A stretch of 64,000 nt of DNA from Delta-02 sp964513565 (GTDB taxonomy: Bacteria; Desulfobacterota; Syntrophorhabdia; Syntrophorhabdales; Syntrophorhabdaceae): the NCBI GenBank assembly GCA_964513565.1, contig CAZENE010000009.1, forward strand, positions 1 to 64,000, written 5' to 3'. The translations under genes were made by a program, and so were the position numbers. The number at the start of each line of letters is the position of its first letter. Positions within the stretch are counted from its first letter, which is position 1. This document shows positions 35,129 to 44,403 of the stretch, one piece after another. Below the pieces are notes generated by a model. It had not been told where the DNA came from. It saw only the letters and a list, made by a program, of their open reading frames with translations, and did no database searches.

Positions 35129-37585
35129 CTACCCGGGCGAGAAAGAATCGTAAACGGTCTGCGAGTCGTCTTCAAAGACCCCGTCTGCCGGTAGAGCCTC
35201 CGGGGACGGGGGTTCAAATAGCGGGGTCACTGACGCCGGAGCCGCTCCCTCCGATTGCTTCTGCGCGCGCCTCTTTTTAAGCGGGCAGGGCGCGCCGGCG
35301 GGCAGATGCTTTTGCGGAGCCGCTTCACGGACCTTTGCTTCGGCGGAAGCCGGGGGGACATCAATCTCTATCGACCGGCCGGAGCGCAGCACTACGCCGG
35401 CCGGCCCGACCCGGATGACCTCATCGGCCAGGTCCCAGACCTCCGGGGTATGGGAGATGAAGATCTCCTGTTTGTCGCCGCCGAGTTCGAGCACCTTGCG
35501 CTTCATGGACATATATTCGATCTTCTTGCCGGCATCGAGGGCTCCGTCACGTTCGTCGCTCACGAGGAAACCGAGATCCGAGCCGGAATTGCGGGCGTTG
35601 TAGATGGCTATACCGCGGGCAATCGCCTCGTCGACCCATACGCGTTCGCCGCCTGAAAGGTCGACGATATCCTTTTCTATTCCTTTTTCAGAGTCGAAAA
35701 CCTTCACCGAGAATGATTCCTTGTATCCCGTGATCTTCCCGCGCGCCATCCTGGGCTTGAGCGTGTCGAACCGGATGGCAAACCGCCCGCCCATTTCCGT
35801 CAAAAGGGCGTTGGCTATGTCGGAGACGGCAGGCGCGGCAAGCTCGAGCTCAAGCGCGATCAGGCCTTCGCGTCCGAACCCTTCCTCGATAAGCCTCCAC
35901 TGGCGCTGGTCCCTGGTAAGTCCAAGAATCGTGGCCTTGACCTCATTTATCTTTTCGTTTATGGCAATCTTTTGCCTTTCGTTCTCATGATAAACCCGTT
36001 TTTCGGTACGCAGGTTTTCAAGGCGGCCGGTGATCTGCCGGATCTCCGTATCGACTGCGGTTTTGTTTGTCTTGTTTTCGTTCAGTTTTTCCGTTATCAC
36101 GGTCTGCTCCGAGCGGACCCGTTCAAGGTCCGCCGCGAGTTTGGTTATCTCCTCTCCGGACGACGTCCGCGTTTCGGCCAGTGTGGCATCAAGCGTGAGA
36201 TCTTCTGATTTAAGGTCGGTTATCTGGCCTTCGGCGTGGGCCAGGAGTTCCGCGCGGCCCGCCGCCGCCTGCGCGTTATTGAGGGAATCGAGCAATGCCT
36301 GCGGGATGGCCGTCTCGGGAAATTCCGACGCCAGGCGTGCCTTTTGCTCATGAAGAAGCTTTTCACCGGTCTCAATGTCCACCTTCAGACCGGTAAGCTC
36401 ATCCTTTAGGCCCGGTATGCTGGATGCTACCCGGTTGGCGGAAGCCAAAAGCTTGCACGAAGATTGTCTCTCTTCGCCCGCACAGGGCACCTCGTGAAGG
36501 AGCCCTGCGGTCTGTGTGGCAACCCTGACCTGCTTCTCCAGGGCGACGACCTCAGTCTTCACGCGGGTCAGGGACCGTGACGTTTCATTGATGTTCGCTA
36601 CCAGAACATTTCGGAGCTGAAGTCTCTCCTGCACGGTCTTGAGCCGCCCCTCAAGCCGGGGCAGCAGTTCCTTTGCCCTTATGATCTCGTCCCTGCTTGC
36701 CATAAGTGCCCGGAGTTCCGTGAGCTTACGGGATATATTTGCCCTCCGGTCCGATATCTCTTTCATCCGCCGGGCGAGACGGTGCTTCCCGTCGTTTACA
36801 GCCTGAATCAGGGACCTCTCCTGCTCCCGGAGGACACTTAATGCTGACGTATTGCCTTCGATCAGCTCCTGGAGCTCTGCGGAGCGGGATTGCCTGCCGC
36901 TGAGCTCGAGCGCGGCATCGGCAATATCCGCCTCGGCGGGCGGTTCTTTTTCGGGTATCGCCTTGAGGACGCTCTCGACTCCCGAGAGCTCTTTCAGGGC
37001 GGCCTCAAGGGCTGAATCGGTCTGTTGCCGCCTCTGTTTTGCCCTCTGAGAAACTCCCCCCAGGTATCCCAGCTCCGATATCATCGACTCGAACACCTCG
37101 CGGAAGTCGTTCTTTTTGAAAGAGGCGAAGGACCTCGCGTCCTGAGAGCGAAAACGGGTTATGAAGAACATTTTTTCGCTGATGCCCAGGATCTTCTCCA
37201 CTTCGGCGTCATAATCGTTGTTGCGCCCGTCGATTATGGTCTGCCACGAGCCGCCGTCTTGCATCTCGTCAAGGATTGAGAGCATTTCCCGGGTCCTGCC
37301 GTTCACTTTTAAAAGCGAACGGTACGTCTTGCCGCGATGTTCCCAGACAAGCTCCTTTTCCCCCTCGCCGTAGACCATGTCCGCAATCGATTGAGATGAC
37401 CGGAAGGGCATGACTCGGAAGGGCTGCAGGTTGTCGATGATCGTGGTCTTGGCTGCGCCGTTCTTCCCCGTGACCGCGACGAGCCCCTCGGGCAGTGAAG
37501 AAAGGTCGATATGAATCTCGTCCCGTCCGAGGAGGGAATATTTGACAGGTTTGAAATGTTTGAGCCTCAGCGAAAGGACGCGCAC
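35129..37585 (-). CDS. SbcC/Rad50-like SMC-type ATPase
   Basis: SbcC forms with SbcD a nuclease that trims DNA ends and hairpins. The 818-residue protein has N- and C-terminal ABC halves around a long coiled coil. The P-loop reads GKNGAAKTT, with Ala in place of the last Gly. A cysteine pair in CAGEERQSSC near the coil apex is a widely spaced possible zinc hook. The C-terminal half shows LSGGE and SDERDGALD, resembling a Walker B/D-loop. A proline-rich tail follows. The GTG start has an AAGGA site. Its likely partner SbcD is encoded 22 kb away on the other strand. It resembles the phage gp46 type more than chromosomal SbcC. Confidence 0.83.
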   Translation of the reverse strand: MRVLSLRLKHFKPVKYSLLGRDEIHIDLSSLPEGLVAVTGKNGAAKTTIIDNLQPFRVMPFRSSQSIADMVYGEGEKELVWEHRGKTYRSLLKVNGRTREMLSILDEMQDGGSWQTIIDGRNNDYDAEVEKILGISEKMFFITRFRSQDARSFASFKKNDFREVFESMISELGYLGGVSQRAKQRRQQTDSALEAALKELSGVESVLKAIPEKEPPAEADIADAALELSGRQSRSAELQELIEGNTSALSVLREQERSLIQAVNDGKHRLARRMKEISDRRANISRKLTELRALMASRDEIIRAKELLPRLEGRLKTVQERLQLRNVLVANINETSRSLTRVKTEVVALEKQVRVATQTAGLLHEVPCAGEERQSSCKLLASANRVASSIPGLKDELTGLKVDIETGEKLLHEQKARLASEFPETAIPQALLDSLNNAQAAAGRAELLAHAEGQITDLKSEDLTLDATLAETRTSSGEEITKLAADLERVRSEQTVITEKLNENKTNKTAVDTEIRQITGRLENLRTEKRVYHENERQKIAINEKINEVKATILGLTRDQRQWRLIEEGFGREGLIALELELAAPAVSDIANALLTEMGGRFAIRFDTLKPRMARGKITGYKESFSVKVFDSEKGIEKDIVDLSGGERVWVDEAIARGIAIYNARNSGSDLGFLVSDERDGALDAGKKIEYMSMKRKVLELGGDKQEIFISHTPEVWDLADEVIRVGPAGVVLRSGRSIEIDVPPASAEAKVREAAPQKHLPAGAPCPLKKRRAQKQSEGAAPASVTPLFEPPSPEALPADGVFEDDSQTVYDSFSPG

Positions 37586-37722
37586 CTTGAGTCCTTGCCT
37601 CCTTATTTGTGCTTATTCGGGCCCTCCACGCGGTCTCGCTTTTTAATCCCGCCCTGGAGGGAGGAGAGGGCGGGTTCATGCTGTAAAGAGGATGTGAAGC
37701 CGGCTCGTATTAATTTAATTTC

Positions 37723-38319
37723 CTACAGACCGGGTCTCATCTTCATCCCGGGCGTGGGAGCCGAACCGGCGGGAGAGAAGTCGTTATCCGGCTGATCTTT
37801 GACCGTCTCGCCTTCAAGCTCGATCCGAGCCTGGCGGTAACGGGTGATATCGGCGTTCATCCGCTGGGCCATAACCTTGAGGGTCGCCGGATCGATATCT
37901 CGATCTCCTTTGATCACATCGAGGGGGCTTACGCCGAGGACCCTGTAGTCGTTATCGATGCTGGCAATGGACGCGCCTTCCGCCATGACTTGTTTCACGA
38001 GAAACCTCACGCTTTCAGGCGTGACCGAGGAAGACGGTCGGAACTCCCGCTTCTGGCCCTCCCTGGACAGGAGGATCGCCTCGAGCGTGTTGATCTGGCT
38101 TTGCCCCTTATTGACGAGTTCTTTTCCCTGGTCGGCGATCGAACCCTCTTTGAAATACATCTCCATCTTCATGCCGCACTGGGTTGCGAGAAACTCTTTA
38201 ACCTCGTCGCCTTTCATCTCTCCGAGCACATCGGAAAGACTGTCGATCCTGTCGATCCTGTTCTCGTCGACGGGGACGAAGATCCCCACCGCTCTCTTCA
38301 TGGCTTCGCCGGGCATCAT
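37723..38319 (-). CDS. Hypothetical protein
   Basis: The 198-residue product is mostly helical and charged with no recognised family. Fragments such as LSDVLGEMKGDEVKEFLATQ and VMAQRMNADITRYRQARIEL suggest a soluble helical bundle. The ATG (MMPGEAM) has a GGAGG site. It starts 18 bases after topB ends and lies before the SbcC-like gene, so the three are probably one operon. No motif is seen in the 137 bases before SbcC. Confidence 0.62.
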   Translation of the reverse strand: MMPGEAMKRAVGIFVPVDENRIDRIDSLSDVLGEMKGDEVKEFLATQCGMKMEMYFKEGSIADQGKELVNKGQSQINTLEAILLSREGQKREFRPSSSVTPESVRFLVKQVMAEGASIASIDNDYRVLGVSPLDVIKGDRDIDPATLKVMAQRMNADITRYRQARIELEGETVKDQPDNDFSPAGSAPTPGMKMRPGL

Positions 38320-38337
38320 GCTGTTTCCCTCCTTGGC

Positions 38338-40245
38338 TCATCTTTTGGGATACGGGGAGTATCCGCCTTTTGAATAGCCGCTTTTTTTGTACGAACCTGC
38401 GCCTTTCTTGTAACCCCCTGTACCTCCGCCGGGATTCAAACCCTTTCCGGGGGAAGGAGGGGGCAGGTGCTGGCCGATAGCGGGCATCGATTTTATCTGT
38501 ACAACCTCATGCGAAACAAAAAGGCGTATTTCGTCGAGAAACCCCCTGTATCCTGCGGCCCCTTTCTTCCGGGAATAGATCTCCCCAAGCTTCTTTTCCC
38601 ATTCGGCGGTCATCTCGGGACTCGTGATGCCCGACCTGAGACGAGAAATGAGCTCGCGCCCCTTGGGCGTCGACACCAGGGCCTTGCTCTGGCGGTCCGC
38701 ATAACCGGTCGATTTTATCTTTTCCAGTATTGCCGCCCGGGTGGCGGGCGTGCCGAGGCCGAGCTTTTCCATTGATTTCAGGACCGAGGCCTCGGTATGG
38801 ACAGCAGGAGGTTTGGTCTCCATATCGACCTTCCAGACCTTTCTGGTTGTGACCGTATCGCCCTTCATAAGGGGAGGCAGGACCGGGTCAGCGTCCCTGT
38901 TCCGGGAACCCGTGTAGAGCTCCCTCCAGCCCAACTGGAGTACCTTGACGCCTCGGGACAGGAACTTGTAACCGGCGAGGTCCGTCATGAGGCTGGTCTG
39001 GTTATAGCGGTAGTCGGGCATGAACGCGCCGACGAACTTTCTGAAAATGAGATCGTAGACCTTGGCCTCTCCATCAGAAGCGCCGGCCGGAAGCGGGGCA
39101 AGGGGTATGAGCGCATGGTGGTCCGTGAGCTTTGCATCGTCGAAGATGCGCTTCCCGACGTTGTCAACAGCCGATGTCAGGTGCGCGTAACCCATCCTGC
39201 GCAGGCAGTCCCGGGCAAGCTGCCTGTTGGACGGCGACATATGCCGGGCGTCCGTGCGGGGATAACTGACCGCTTTTTTCTCCTCATACAGCCTCTGAAC
39301 GATGTCGAGGGTCATCTGTGCGGAAAAACCGTATGTCGTGTTCGCTTCGCGCTGGAGGGACGTCAGCGAGTGGAGAAGGTCCGGCGCCCTGCTTTTCTCT
39401 TCCTGTTTGATGTCGACAACCGTGCCGGCCGGCACAGCGCCGAGCGTGCCGACTATCTCTGCCGCTTTCTGGCGGGCAAGGCGGTTTGCCGTGTCATCGT
39501 CTCCCCGCGCGTCCGGCGCAGGCATCTTTGCGAGGAGCGTTCCCTCGTACGCGCCGTTACCCGTCTGGAATGATGCCTTTACAAGCGCGTAGGGCAGGGG
39601 CTGGAAGTTTTCGCGTTCCACGTCCCGGTCCACAATAAGCTTTAAAGTGGGTGTCTGGACCCGTCCTATTTTCCAGACATCCCGGTGGTATGATTTCAGG
39701 GTGGCCGCACGCGTGAGATTGATGCCGACCAGCCAGTCCGCCTGGTCGCGGGCAAGCCCGGCATAATACAGGGAATCGAATTCCCGGCCGTCCTTAAGCT
39801 TTTTCATCTCCTCGCGGACGACGTCGGGAGTGAGCGCCTTAGATGTCCATAACCTTTTGATCGCTCCCCTGTAGCTCGCGTGGTTGAGAATGTGGCGGGC
39901 TATGAGTTCACCCTCCCGGCCGGCATCCGTCGCGATGACGACCTCGTTCGCTAGGGCCAAAAGTCGCTTGATAACGTTGAGCTGGGCCGCGAGGCCCCTG
40001 TCCGGGACGGGACGGTACCGGAAATTGGGCGGGAATATGGGCAGATCGTCAAAATTCCAGGGTTTCGGCCTGCCCCTCTCGTGAGGTGTCAGCGTACTGT
40101 CGTCCGCCTGTATCAGGTGGCCCACGGCGTATGTAACGTAATCGCCGTTCGGCAGCATGAAGCAGCCCTGCCGGCTTTTTGTGGATCCTAAAGCTTTTGC
40201 AATATCCTTCGCGACGCTGGGTTTCTCTGCAAGTATAACGCGCAT
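38338..40245 (-). CDS. topB: Type IA DNA topoisomerase III
   Basis: Topoisomerase III decatenates DNA by passing strands through single-strand breaks. The 635-residue protein begins MRVILAEKPSVAKDIAKAL (toprim domain), with DAGREGELIARHI and the active-site tyrosine near residue 328 in SYPRTDARHM. It ends in a Gly/Lys/Tyr-rich tail rather than zinc fingers, like plasmid TopIII proteins. I chose the ATG at 40245, with a strong AAGGAG site. A GCTATTT motif is 45 bases upstream. Conjugative elements often carry topB, so a transfer or replication role is likely. Confidence 0.93.
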   Translation of the reverse strand: MRVILAEKPSVAKDIAKALGSTKSRQGCFMLPNGDYVTYAVGHLIQADDSTLTPHERGRPKPWNFDDLPIFPPNFRYRPVPDRGLAAQLNVIKRLLALANEVVIATDAGREGELIARHILNHASYRGAIKRLWTSKALTPDVVREEMKKLKDGREFDSLYYAGLARDQADWLVGINLTRAATLKSYHRDVWKIGRVQTPTLKLIVDRDVERENFQPLPYALVKASFQTGNGAYEGTLLAKMPAPDARGDDDTANRLARQKAAEIVGTLGAVPAGTVVDIKQEEKSRAPDLLHSLTSLQREANTTYGFSAQMTLDIVQRLYEEKKAVSYPRTDARHMSPSNRQLARDCLRRMGYAHLTSAVDNVGKRIFDDAKLTDHHALIPLAPLPAGASDGEAKVYDLIFRKFVGAFMPDYRYNQTSLMTDLAGYKFLSRGVKVLQLGWRELYTGSRNRDADPVLPPLMKGDTVTTRKVWKVDMETKPPAVHTEASVLKSMEKLGLGTPATRAAILEKIKSTGYADRQSKALVSTPKGRELISRLRSGITSPEMTAEWEKKLGEIYSRKKGAAGYRGFLDEIRLFVSHEVVQIKSMPAIGQHLPPPSPGKGLNPGGGTGGYKKGAGSYKKSGYSKGGYSPYPKR

Positions 40246-40290
40246 TGTCTTCTCCTTCCCGGTATTCCGGTCTGTCGGTTTCAAAGAAAG

Positions 40291-40297
40291 AAATAGC
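40291..40297 (-). promoter_or_regulatory. GCTATTT motif (copy L)
   Basis: Minus-strand GCTATTTCT lies 45 bases before topB. It faces away from the sigma70-type promoter of the sigma-like operon across a 180-base divergent region. Confidence 0.6.
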
Positions 40298-40382
40298 CGA
40301 TAGACCCCTCGTGTAGCTCCGCAACCGGAATAACCGCCTGTTGATTTGGTTTAACATTAAACTAAAAGATAAACAATAATCA

Positions 40383-40411
40383 TTGACCCCACTGTTATAC
40401 TTTGTTATTAA
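40383..40411 (+). promoter_or_regulatory. Sigma70-type promoter for the sigma-like operon
   Basis: TTGACC, 17 bases, TATTAA on the plus strand ends 16 bases before the chosen ATG. There is no GCTATTT copy for this operon, consistent with the host polymerase reading it first. Confidence 0.6.
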
Positions 40412-40427
40412 TTTACAGGCAAAAGTA

Positions 40428-41141
40428 ATGCGGGGACAGCACTCAGGACAGAAAGAGGACTTGTTGATAGGGTTGGGAGCAATGGCGATTTTTGCGGCAC
40501 TGGGTTGGTTCGCACTGCACAGTCCCTACATCCTCCACCGCATGGAGCTGCCCTTTCTCGTCGCTGAATCGAGGATCTATTCCGTCGTGTCAGCCTCCGT
40601 CTACGGCAAAGAACATCGGGGCCTGACACGGCTCTTAAATGCCATGAATGACGAATATAAAAGGAACGGATACAAACGGACCGACGGGGCGAAGGCGCGC
40701 AGATACGCCCGCAAGCTTGCCCGGCGGACGATCATGACAACAAAAATTGTCTCATTCACCGTCCTGGCATGCCTTTTTATCCCGTTCCTGCAAACGGTCA
40801 GAGACGCCAGAAAATCCGCCTTCGACAGGGATCAGTATATCAAGACCCCGCAGGCGAAAGGTCTCGAGGGCTTTATCCTCGGGGTTAAGGCATATCTCCC
40901 GCCGGCCGTCCTGGAAAACCTCAGAAAAGAGCCCACACCGGCCAATATTGCGGCTGCGTTCACCCTGGCCCGGCAAAAGGCCAATCTCCCGAACAACCTG
41001 TCGGGAAGGCTTTTCCCGCCGTGGAGCAAAGAAAGAATTGCAATCTATCAATACGGGAAAGGCCTTATCGAGTACGACATGAAAAAAATGATCGCAACGA
41101 ATCTAATTACGGAGGAAAAACCCCATGACATCAGAGAGTAA
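40428..41141 (+). CDS. Membrane protein, possible transfer-apparatus component
   Basis: The 237-residue protein has two membrane segments, about residues 14-35 (LLIGLGAMAIFAALGWFAL) and 103-120 (IVSFTVLACLFIPFL), with basic sequence between and a soluble C-terminus of about 110 residues. The layout recalls DotM/IcmP-type partners of DotL coupling ATPases, and a DotL-like gene lies at 57118, but I see no firm sequence match. I chose the ATG at 40428 because the longer frame begins inside the promoter. It overlaps the next gene by 17 bases. Confidence 0.55.
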   Translation: MRGQHSGQKEDLLIGLGAMAIFAALGWFALHSPYILHRMELPFLVAESRIYSVVSASVYGKEHRGLTRLLNAMNDEYKRNGYKRTDGAKARRYARKLARRTIMTTKIVSFTVLACLFIPFLQTVRDARKSAFDRDQYIKTPQAKGLEGFILGVKAYLPPAVLENLRKEPTPANIAAAFTLARQKANLPNNLSGRLFPPWSKERIAIYQYGKGLIEYDMKKMIATNLITEEKPHDIRE

Positions 41142-41865
41142 TGGATACCGTGCCTACAAGGGCTACTGGGACATGATCGCGAAATGCACCCGTCTTTTCT
41201 TTACGACTATCGAGCCTGACCAGCTCCAGGCCTTGATGGCAGCGAATAATCAGGTTGGCCTGGTCGAGTCCCTCTATGCGCGCGGGACAATCTCCTCGAT
41301 CGTGCGGTACGTGGCGAAGCGCTGGACACCGGGCATGAAACACTTCTCGGAGCTTTCGAACGACATCGACGACTGCATCCAGGGGACAACATGGGCCCTT
41401 CTCGTGGTCGCCAAGAGAAACAAGATGAAACTCGACCGCACCCCGGGCGAGGTCGCCACGTATGTCTGCCAGTGGATCGAGCAGAAGGTTAAAAGGCTAA
41501 TGACGGCGGAATTCCGTCACCAGCTCTTCCTCGACAAGGAGACCAGGAACATCGAGGATTATCAGGCCTCTCCGTCCTTGTCCTTCGACGATGTGCTCAT
41601 TGCCCGGCAGACAATAAGGCGCCACGACGCCAACCATGCGGATATCGTCAGCAGCAGCGGCCGCGTCAACGGCGCAGGGGAAGAGACAGAAAGGGACCTG
41701 CCCGGCGTCACGAAGAAGCCGAAGGCCCTTAGGGTGGACAAACTCAGATCGAGGTCGCACCAGGTGCGGTCGAACAACGCCAATCTCGGCAGACTGTTCG
41801 GCATCACGGGTATTGCGAAGTCAACTCAGGAAACGATCTCCAGCCCGGCCGGCGGCAACGGTTAA
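41125..41865 (+). CDS. Divergent sigma-factor-like protein (region 2)
   Basis: Residues about 50-130 resemble sigma70 region 2. SSIVRYVAKRW matches region 2.1 (VISIAKKY). DIDDCIQGTTWALLVVAKRN matches DLIQEGNIGLMKAVDKF in 2.2. EVATYVCQWIEQKVKR matches FSTYATWWIRQAITR in 2.3-2.4, the part that melts and reads the -10 element. No clear region 3 exists; a short C-terminal helix-turn-helix-like stretch (NLGRLFGITGIAKSTQETI) could be a remnant of region 4. The size, 246 residues, fits a minimal sigma such as T4 gp55. The ATG has a GGAGG site and overlaps the upstream gene. I infer that it reads the GCTATTT promoters. Confidence 0.6.
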   Translation: MTSESNGYRAYKGYWDMIAKCTRLFFTTIEPDQLQALMAANNQVGLVESLYARGTISSIVRYVAKRWTPGMKHFSELSNDIDDCIQGTTWALLVVAKRNKMKLDRTPGEVATYVCQWIEQKVKRLMTAEFRHQLFLDKETRNIEDYQASPSLSFDDVLIARQTIRRHDANHADIVSSSGRVNGAGEETERDLPGVTKKPKALRVDKLRSRSHQVRSNNANLGRLFGITGIAKSTQETISSPAGGNG

Positions 41866-41905
41866 GGGCAAACAAGGGGCAAATGTTAAAAAAGGAGGAC
41901 AGGTG

Positions 41906-43396
41906 ATGGACAGGTTAAGGGTAGATGAGGTCCGGATCGGCAAACGGTACCGGAAGGACAACGGGGATCTCGACGAATTAAGGGCCTCGATCGAGAAGAT
42001 GGGTCTTATCAATCCGATCACCATCCGGCGCGGAGGCAATCTGCTGCTCGCCGGCGGGCGGCGTTTCGAATGTCTGAAGCAGCTCGGTATCGAGGAGCTG
42101 GTGGAAGGCGAGCACTTCAGGTTTTTCGACGACCTCGAGAACCCGGTGGCCGTTGAGTTCGATGAGAACGTGATCCGGAAGGATTTCCTGCCGAGCGAAA
42201 AGACGGAGATCGCGCTCGCAATGGAAGAAATCGAACGGCCGAAAGCAAAGGAAAGACGGGACGGCGGTTACCTTAAGGCCGGCATAGCTGCCGCGGTCGG
42301 TACGGTAAACCAGCCGGGGCGGGCCATCGACGCCGGGGATGAAGCCTGCGAGAGGTCCGTTGAGGATCCGGAAGAGCCGCCCGGAACACAGCCCCTCAAA
42401 AGGGAAAAGGGTCCCAGAACCACGGACAAGGTGGCCGCGGCCGTGGGATGGGGCAGGTCGACCCTGGAAAAAGCCAAGGAAGTGTACGCCGCGGCGAAGG
42501 AGCAGCCGGAAAAATTCGGCCACCTTATCGACGAGATGGACGTATGTTCCGTCGACAGCGCCCACCAGAAATTATCCTCGATCATAGCCTATGAAAACAA
42601 AAGGAAATATGACCTCTGCGATGAGGTGATCAAAATGAACACGAACGAACTGCTTGAGGTCCCGAAGTTCTTTCTCAAGGCGCTCATGTACATACCGAAG
42701 AGCAAACAAAGACGGCTCCTGGAGAAATATGGCGAAACGGTATACCGGATCAAACAGACCGATTTTGACCGGGCCATGAAGAACTATTCAAGGGGCAACG
42801 GCGTTCTGTCCCTGGACGAGAGCAAGCTTCTATTGGCCCTCACCGACGTACTTGAAGGCACAAAGCGCTCTTACGAGGAGTGGCCCTTCATGCCGGCCGC
42901 CCGCGCTATCTATTATCAGCTCGATTCATCCCTGAAGAACCAGAGTTCCAAGGTCACGACAATGGACAAGGTCGAACTGATCACGATCGCGATGTCGATT
43001 GTCCTTGCTCTCGGCAAACTGGTATTCCAAAAGGCCATGAGTGAAAGACTTTTTGAGACCCTCCCCGTCATGAAGAAGGAACTTTTCTTTGACCTTCTGG
43101 CGGGCCTCGAAGCGGTCTACGGGATGGCTGATGAGGACGGGGAACCGGGAGTAGATGGCCGGGGTTCGCTTCCGATCGCGCTCGAATGGTACAAAAGGGC
43201 TCAGCAACTGGGTGAGGACGCCCCCGGAATGGATAGCGACAGGCTCAAGATCAACGCCTTCAATGCCCATGAACGCATTGAAGAGGATATAGACGAATTC
43301 GTCTACGTCAAGAGCATACTGGCTAAAACGCTGTCGGGCGTCAACCGTTCATACGCCAAGAGGGTGAGCGGACAGGACAGCGATGAGTTGAGCTAA
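41906..43396 (+). CDS. ParB/KorB-like nuclease-fold protein
   Basis: The 496-residue product has an N-terminal ParB domain: RVDEVRIGKRYRKDNGDLDELRASI, then NPITIRRGGNLLLAGGRRFECLKQL, with the GGRRFEC motif equivalent to Box I. Box II is modified (EFDENVIRKDFLPSEKTEIAL). The long C-terminal region is helical and unassigned. I chose the ATG after AAGGAGG at 41906; the longer frame starts in the preceding gene. It is one of three ParB-family proteins in this block and might regulate transcription, as KorB does, rather than partition. It is third in the sigma-like operon. Confidence 0.78.
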   Translation: MDRLRVDEVRIGKRYRKDNGDLDELRASIEKMGLINPITIRRGGNLLLAGGRRFECLKQLGIEELVEGEHFRFFDDLENPVAVEFDENVIRKDFLPSEKTEIALAMEEIERPKAKERRDGGYLKAGIAAAVGTVNQPGRAIDAGDEACERSVEDPEEPPGTQPLKREKGPRTTDKVAAAVGWGRSTLEKAKEVYAAAKEQPEKFGHLIDEMDVCSVDSAHQKLSSIIAYENKRKYDLCDEVIKMNTNELLEVPKFFLKALMYIPKSKQRRLLEKYGETVYRIKQTDFDRAMKNYSRGNGVLSLDESKLLLALTDVLEGTKRSYEEWPFMPAARAIYYQLDSSLKNQSSKVTTMDKVELITIAMSIVLALGKLVFQKAMSERLFETLPVMKKELFFDLLAGLEAVYGMADEDGEPGVDGRGSLPIALEWYKRAQQLGEDAPGMDSDRLKINAFNAHERIEEDIDEFVYVKSILAKTLSGVNRSYAKRVSGQDSDELS

Positions 43397-43439
43397 AGGC
43401 ATAAACCGCCACCAGAATCCGCAAAAGAGGGCCAGGATA

Positions 43440-43883
43440 TTATCCCGGTCCTTTTTGTCCCGTGCTGCTTTTTTTCTTCTTACCGGGGATTCTTCCTTCC
43501 TCGGGATAGGGCGCGAGCCAGAGACTTTCATACACGGATATCAGTCTCTTCTGTATGTATTCCCTGAGTTCCCGATCCGGGTTGGGGAAGGTTTCGATGA
43601 TCTGTTTTACGATCTGGCCCTGCCCCCTGAGAGAACTGAGCCCGTAGACGTCCTGGATGTAGTAGATCATGCAGACAAACTCGGCAACGATCTTTTCGAC
43701 CGCAAATTTCCGTCTCTCGGGAAACTCTCCTATCACCTTCTGCAAATAGACATTGCTGAAATTCTCATTGTGTGCACGCCTGGCGTAGACAGAAACGTCG
43801 GTAAGCTTAACATCCATGGACTTCAGCGATGCCATGACATCCGGTGGAATCGTGCCTGATATGTTAGGTTCTATTTTCTTCAT
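43440..43883 (-). CDS. Hypothetical protein
   Basis: A 147-residue, mainly helical protein of unknown function, ending in a lysine/serine-rich tail. The ATG (MKKIEPNISG) has no ribosome site; just upstream, minus-strand GCTATATATAG resembles the element motif and would leave almost no leader. An in-frame TTG 18 bases earlier is an alternative start. It converges on the ParB/KorB-like gene. Confidence 0.55.
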   Translation of the reverse strand: MKKIEPNISGTIPPDVMASLKSMDVKLTDVSVYARRAHNENFSNVYLQKVIGEFPERRKFAVEKIVAEFVCMIYYIQDVYGLSSLRGQGQIVKQIIETFPNPDRELREYIQKRLISVYESLWLAPYPEEGRIPGKKKKSSTGQKGPG

Positions 43884-44063
43884 ATGATCTATATATAGCA
43901 AGTTGAAATTATTCGCAATACGATTGTAACAACTGTAAATTCAACGTATTATTCAAAGATACACCAAGATCTGTACCTCCCTTTCGACCGGTCCATTAGC
44001 GCTTTTTAAAAAACGGACGTTTTTTAATCAGAAACGTGATTAATATTAAAGCGTTATGTTGCT

Positions 44064-44106
44064 TAAGGGGGGGACTGGGGTTAATTTAACCCCAGTCCCC
44101 CCCTTA
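44064..44106. repeat. Long perfect palindrome
   Basis: Two 21-base arms that pair perfectly around a single T. The arms start TAAGGGGGGGACTGG and finish GGTTAA. There is no T-run afterwards, so a simple terminator is unlikely; an origin hairpin or a mobile-element scar is possible. Confidence 0.75.
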
Positions 44107-44237
44107 TCATATGTAACTATAGAATCATATTGGGGTAATAGGCTCCAAATGTGTCCGATTCGCGATAAGGACCGGGCGCTCGCGTAATTTGCGCCCCAAG
44201 AGGCACGGGTTTGCAGCAGAAACTTGTTACGAATGAG

Positions 44238-44244
44238 GCTATTT
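44238..44244 (+). promoter_or_regulatory. GCTATTT motif (copy M)
   Basis: Plus-strand GCTATTTCC lies 159 bases before the ATG at 44404, farther than other copies, and next to the palindrome TTATCGCGATAA. Confidence 0.45.
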
Positions 44245-44403
44245 CCTAGTTATCGCGATAATACGTGCAGGAGCTGCCGTGCAAATGATCCGGAATAGAC
44301 CAGGACCACGATACGAGGGGGCTCGTCAGCTGAAGAGGCCTAAGTGACCCCTCACCGGCATGAATAACTCCAACACTGCCTGAGGGGGAAGGGAAGGTAC
44401 GTC

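Larger units (their letters stand above)
43902..44403. other. Gene-free control region with palindromes
   Basis: About 500 bases without a gene, upstream of the primosome-like genes. It contains an inverted repeat at 44006-44027 (TTAAAAAACG, two bases, CGTTTTTTAA), a long perfect palindrome at 44064-44106, a rightward GCTATTT at 44238 and the palindrome TTATCGCGATAA at 44250-44261. It could be a second origin or a complex promoter region. Confidence 0.5.

Noticed and set aside
35216..35222. AAATAGC within the SbcC-like gene; also 44723-44729 in a gene, and GCTATTT at 7595 in cas5 and 10433 in a spacer
   Set aside because: These lie in coding sequence or a spacer, not ahead of a gene, at a frequency expected by chance.
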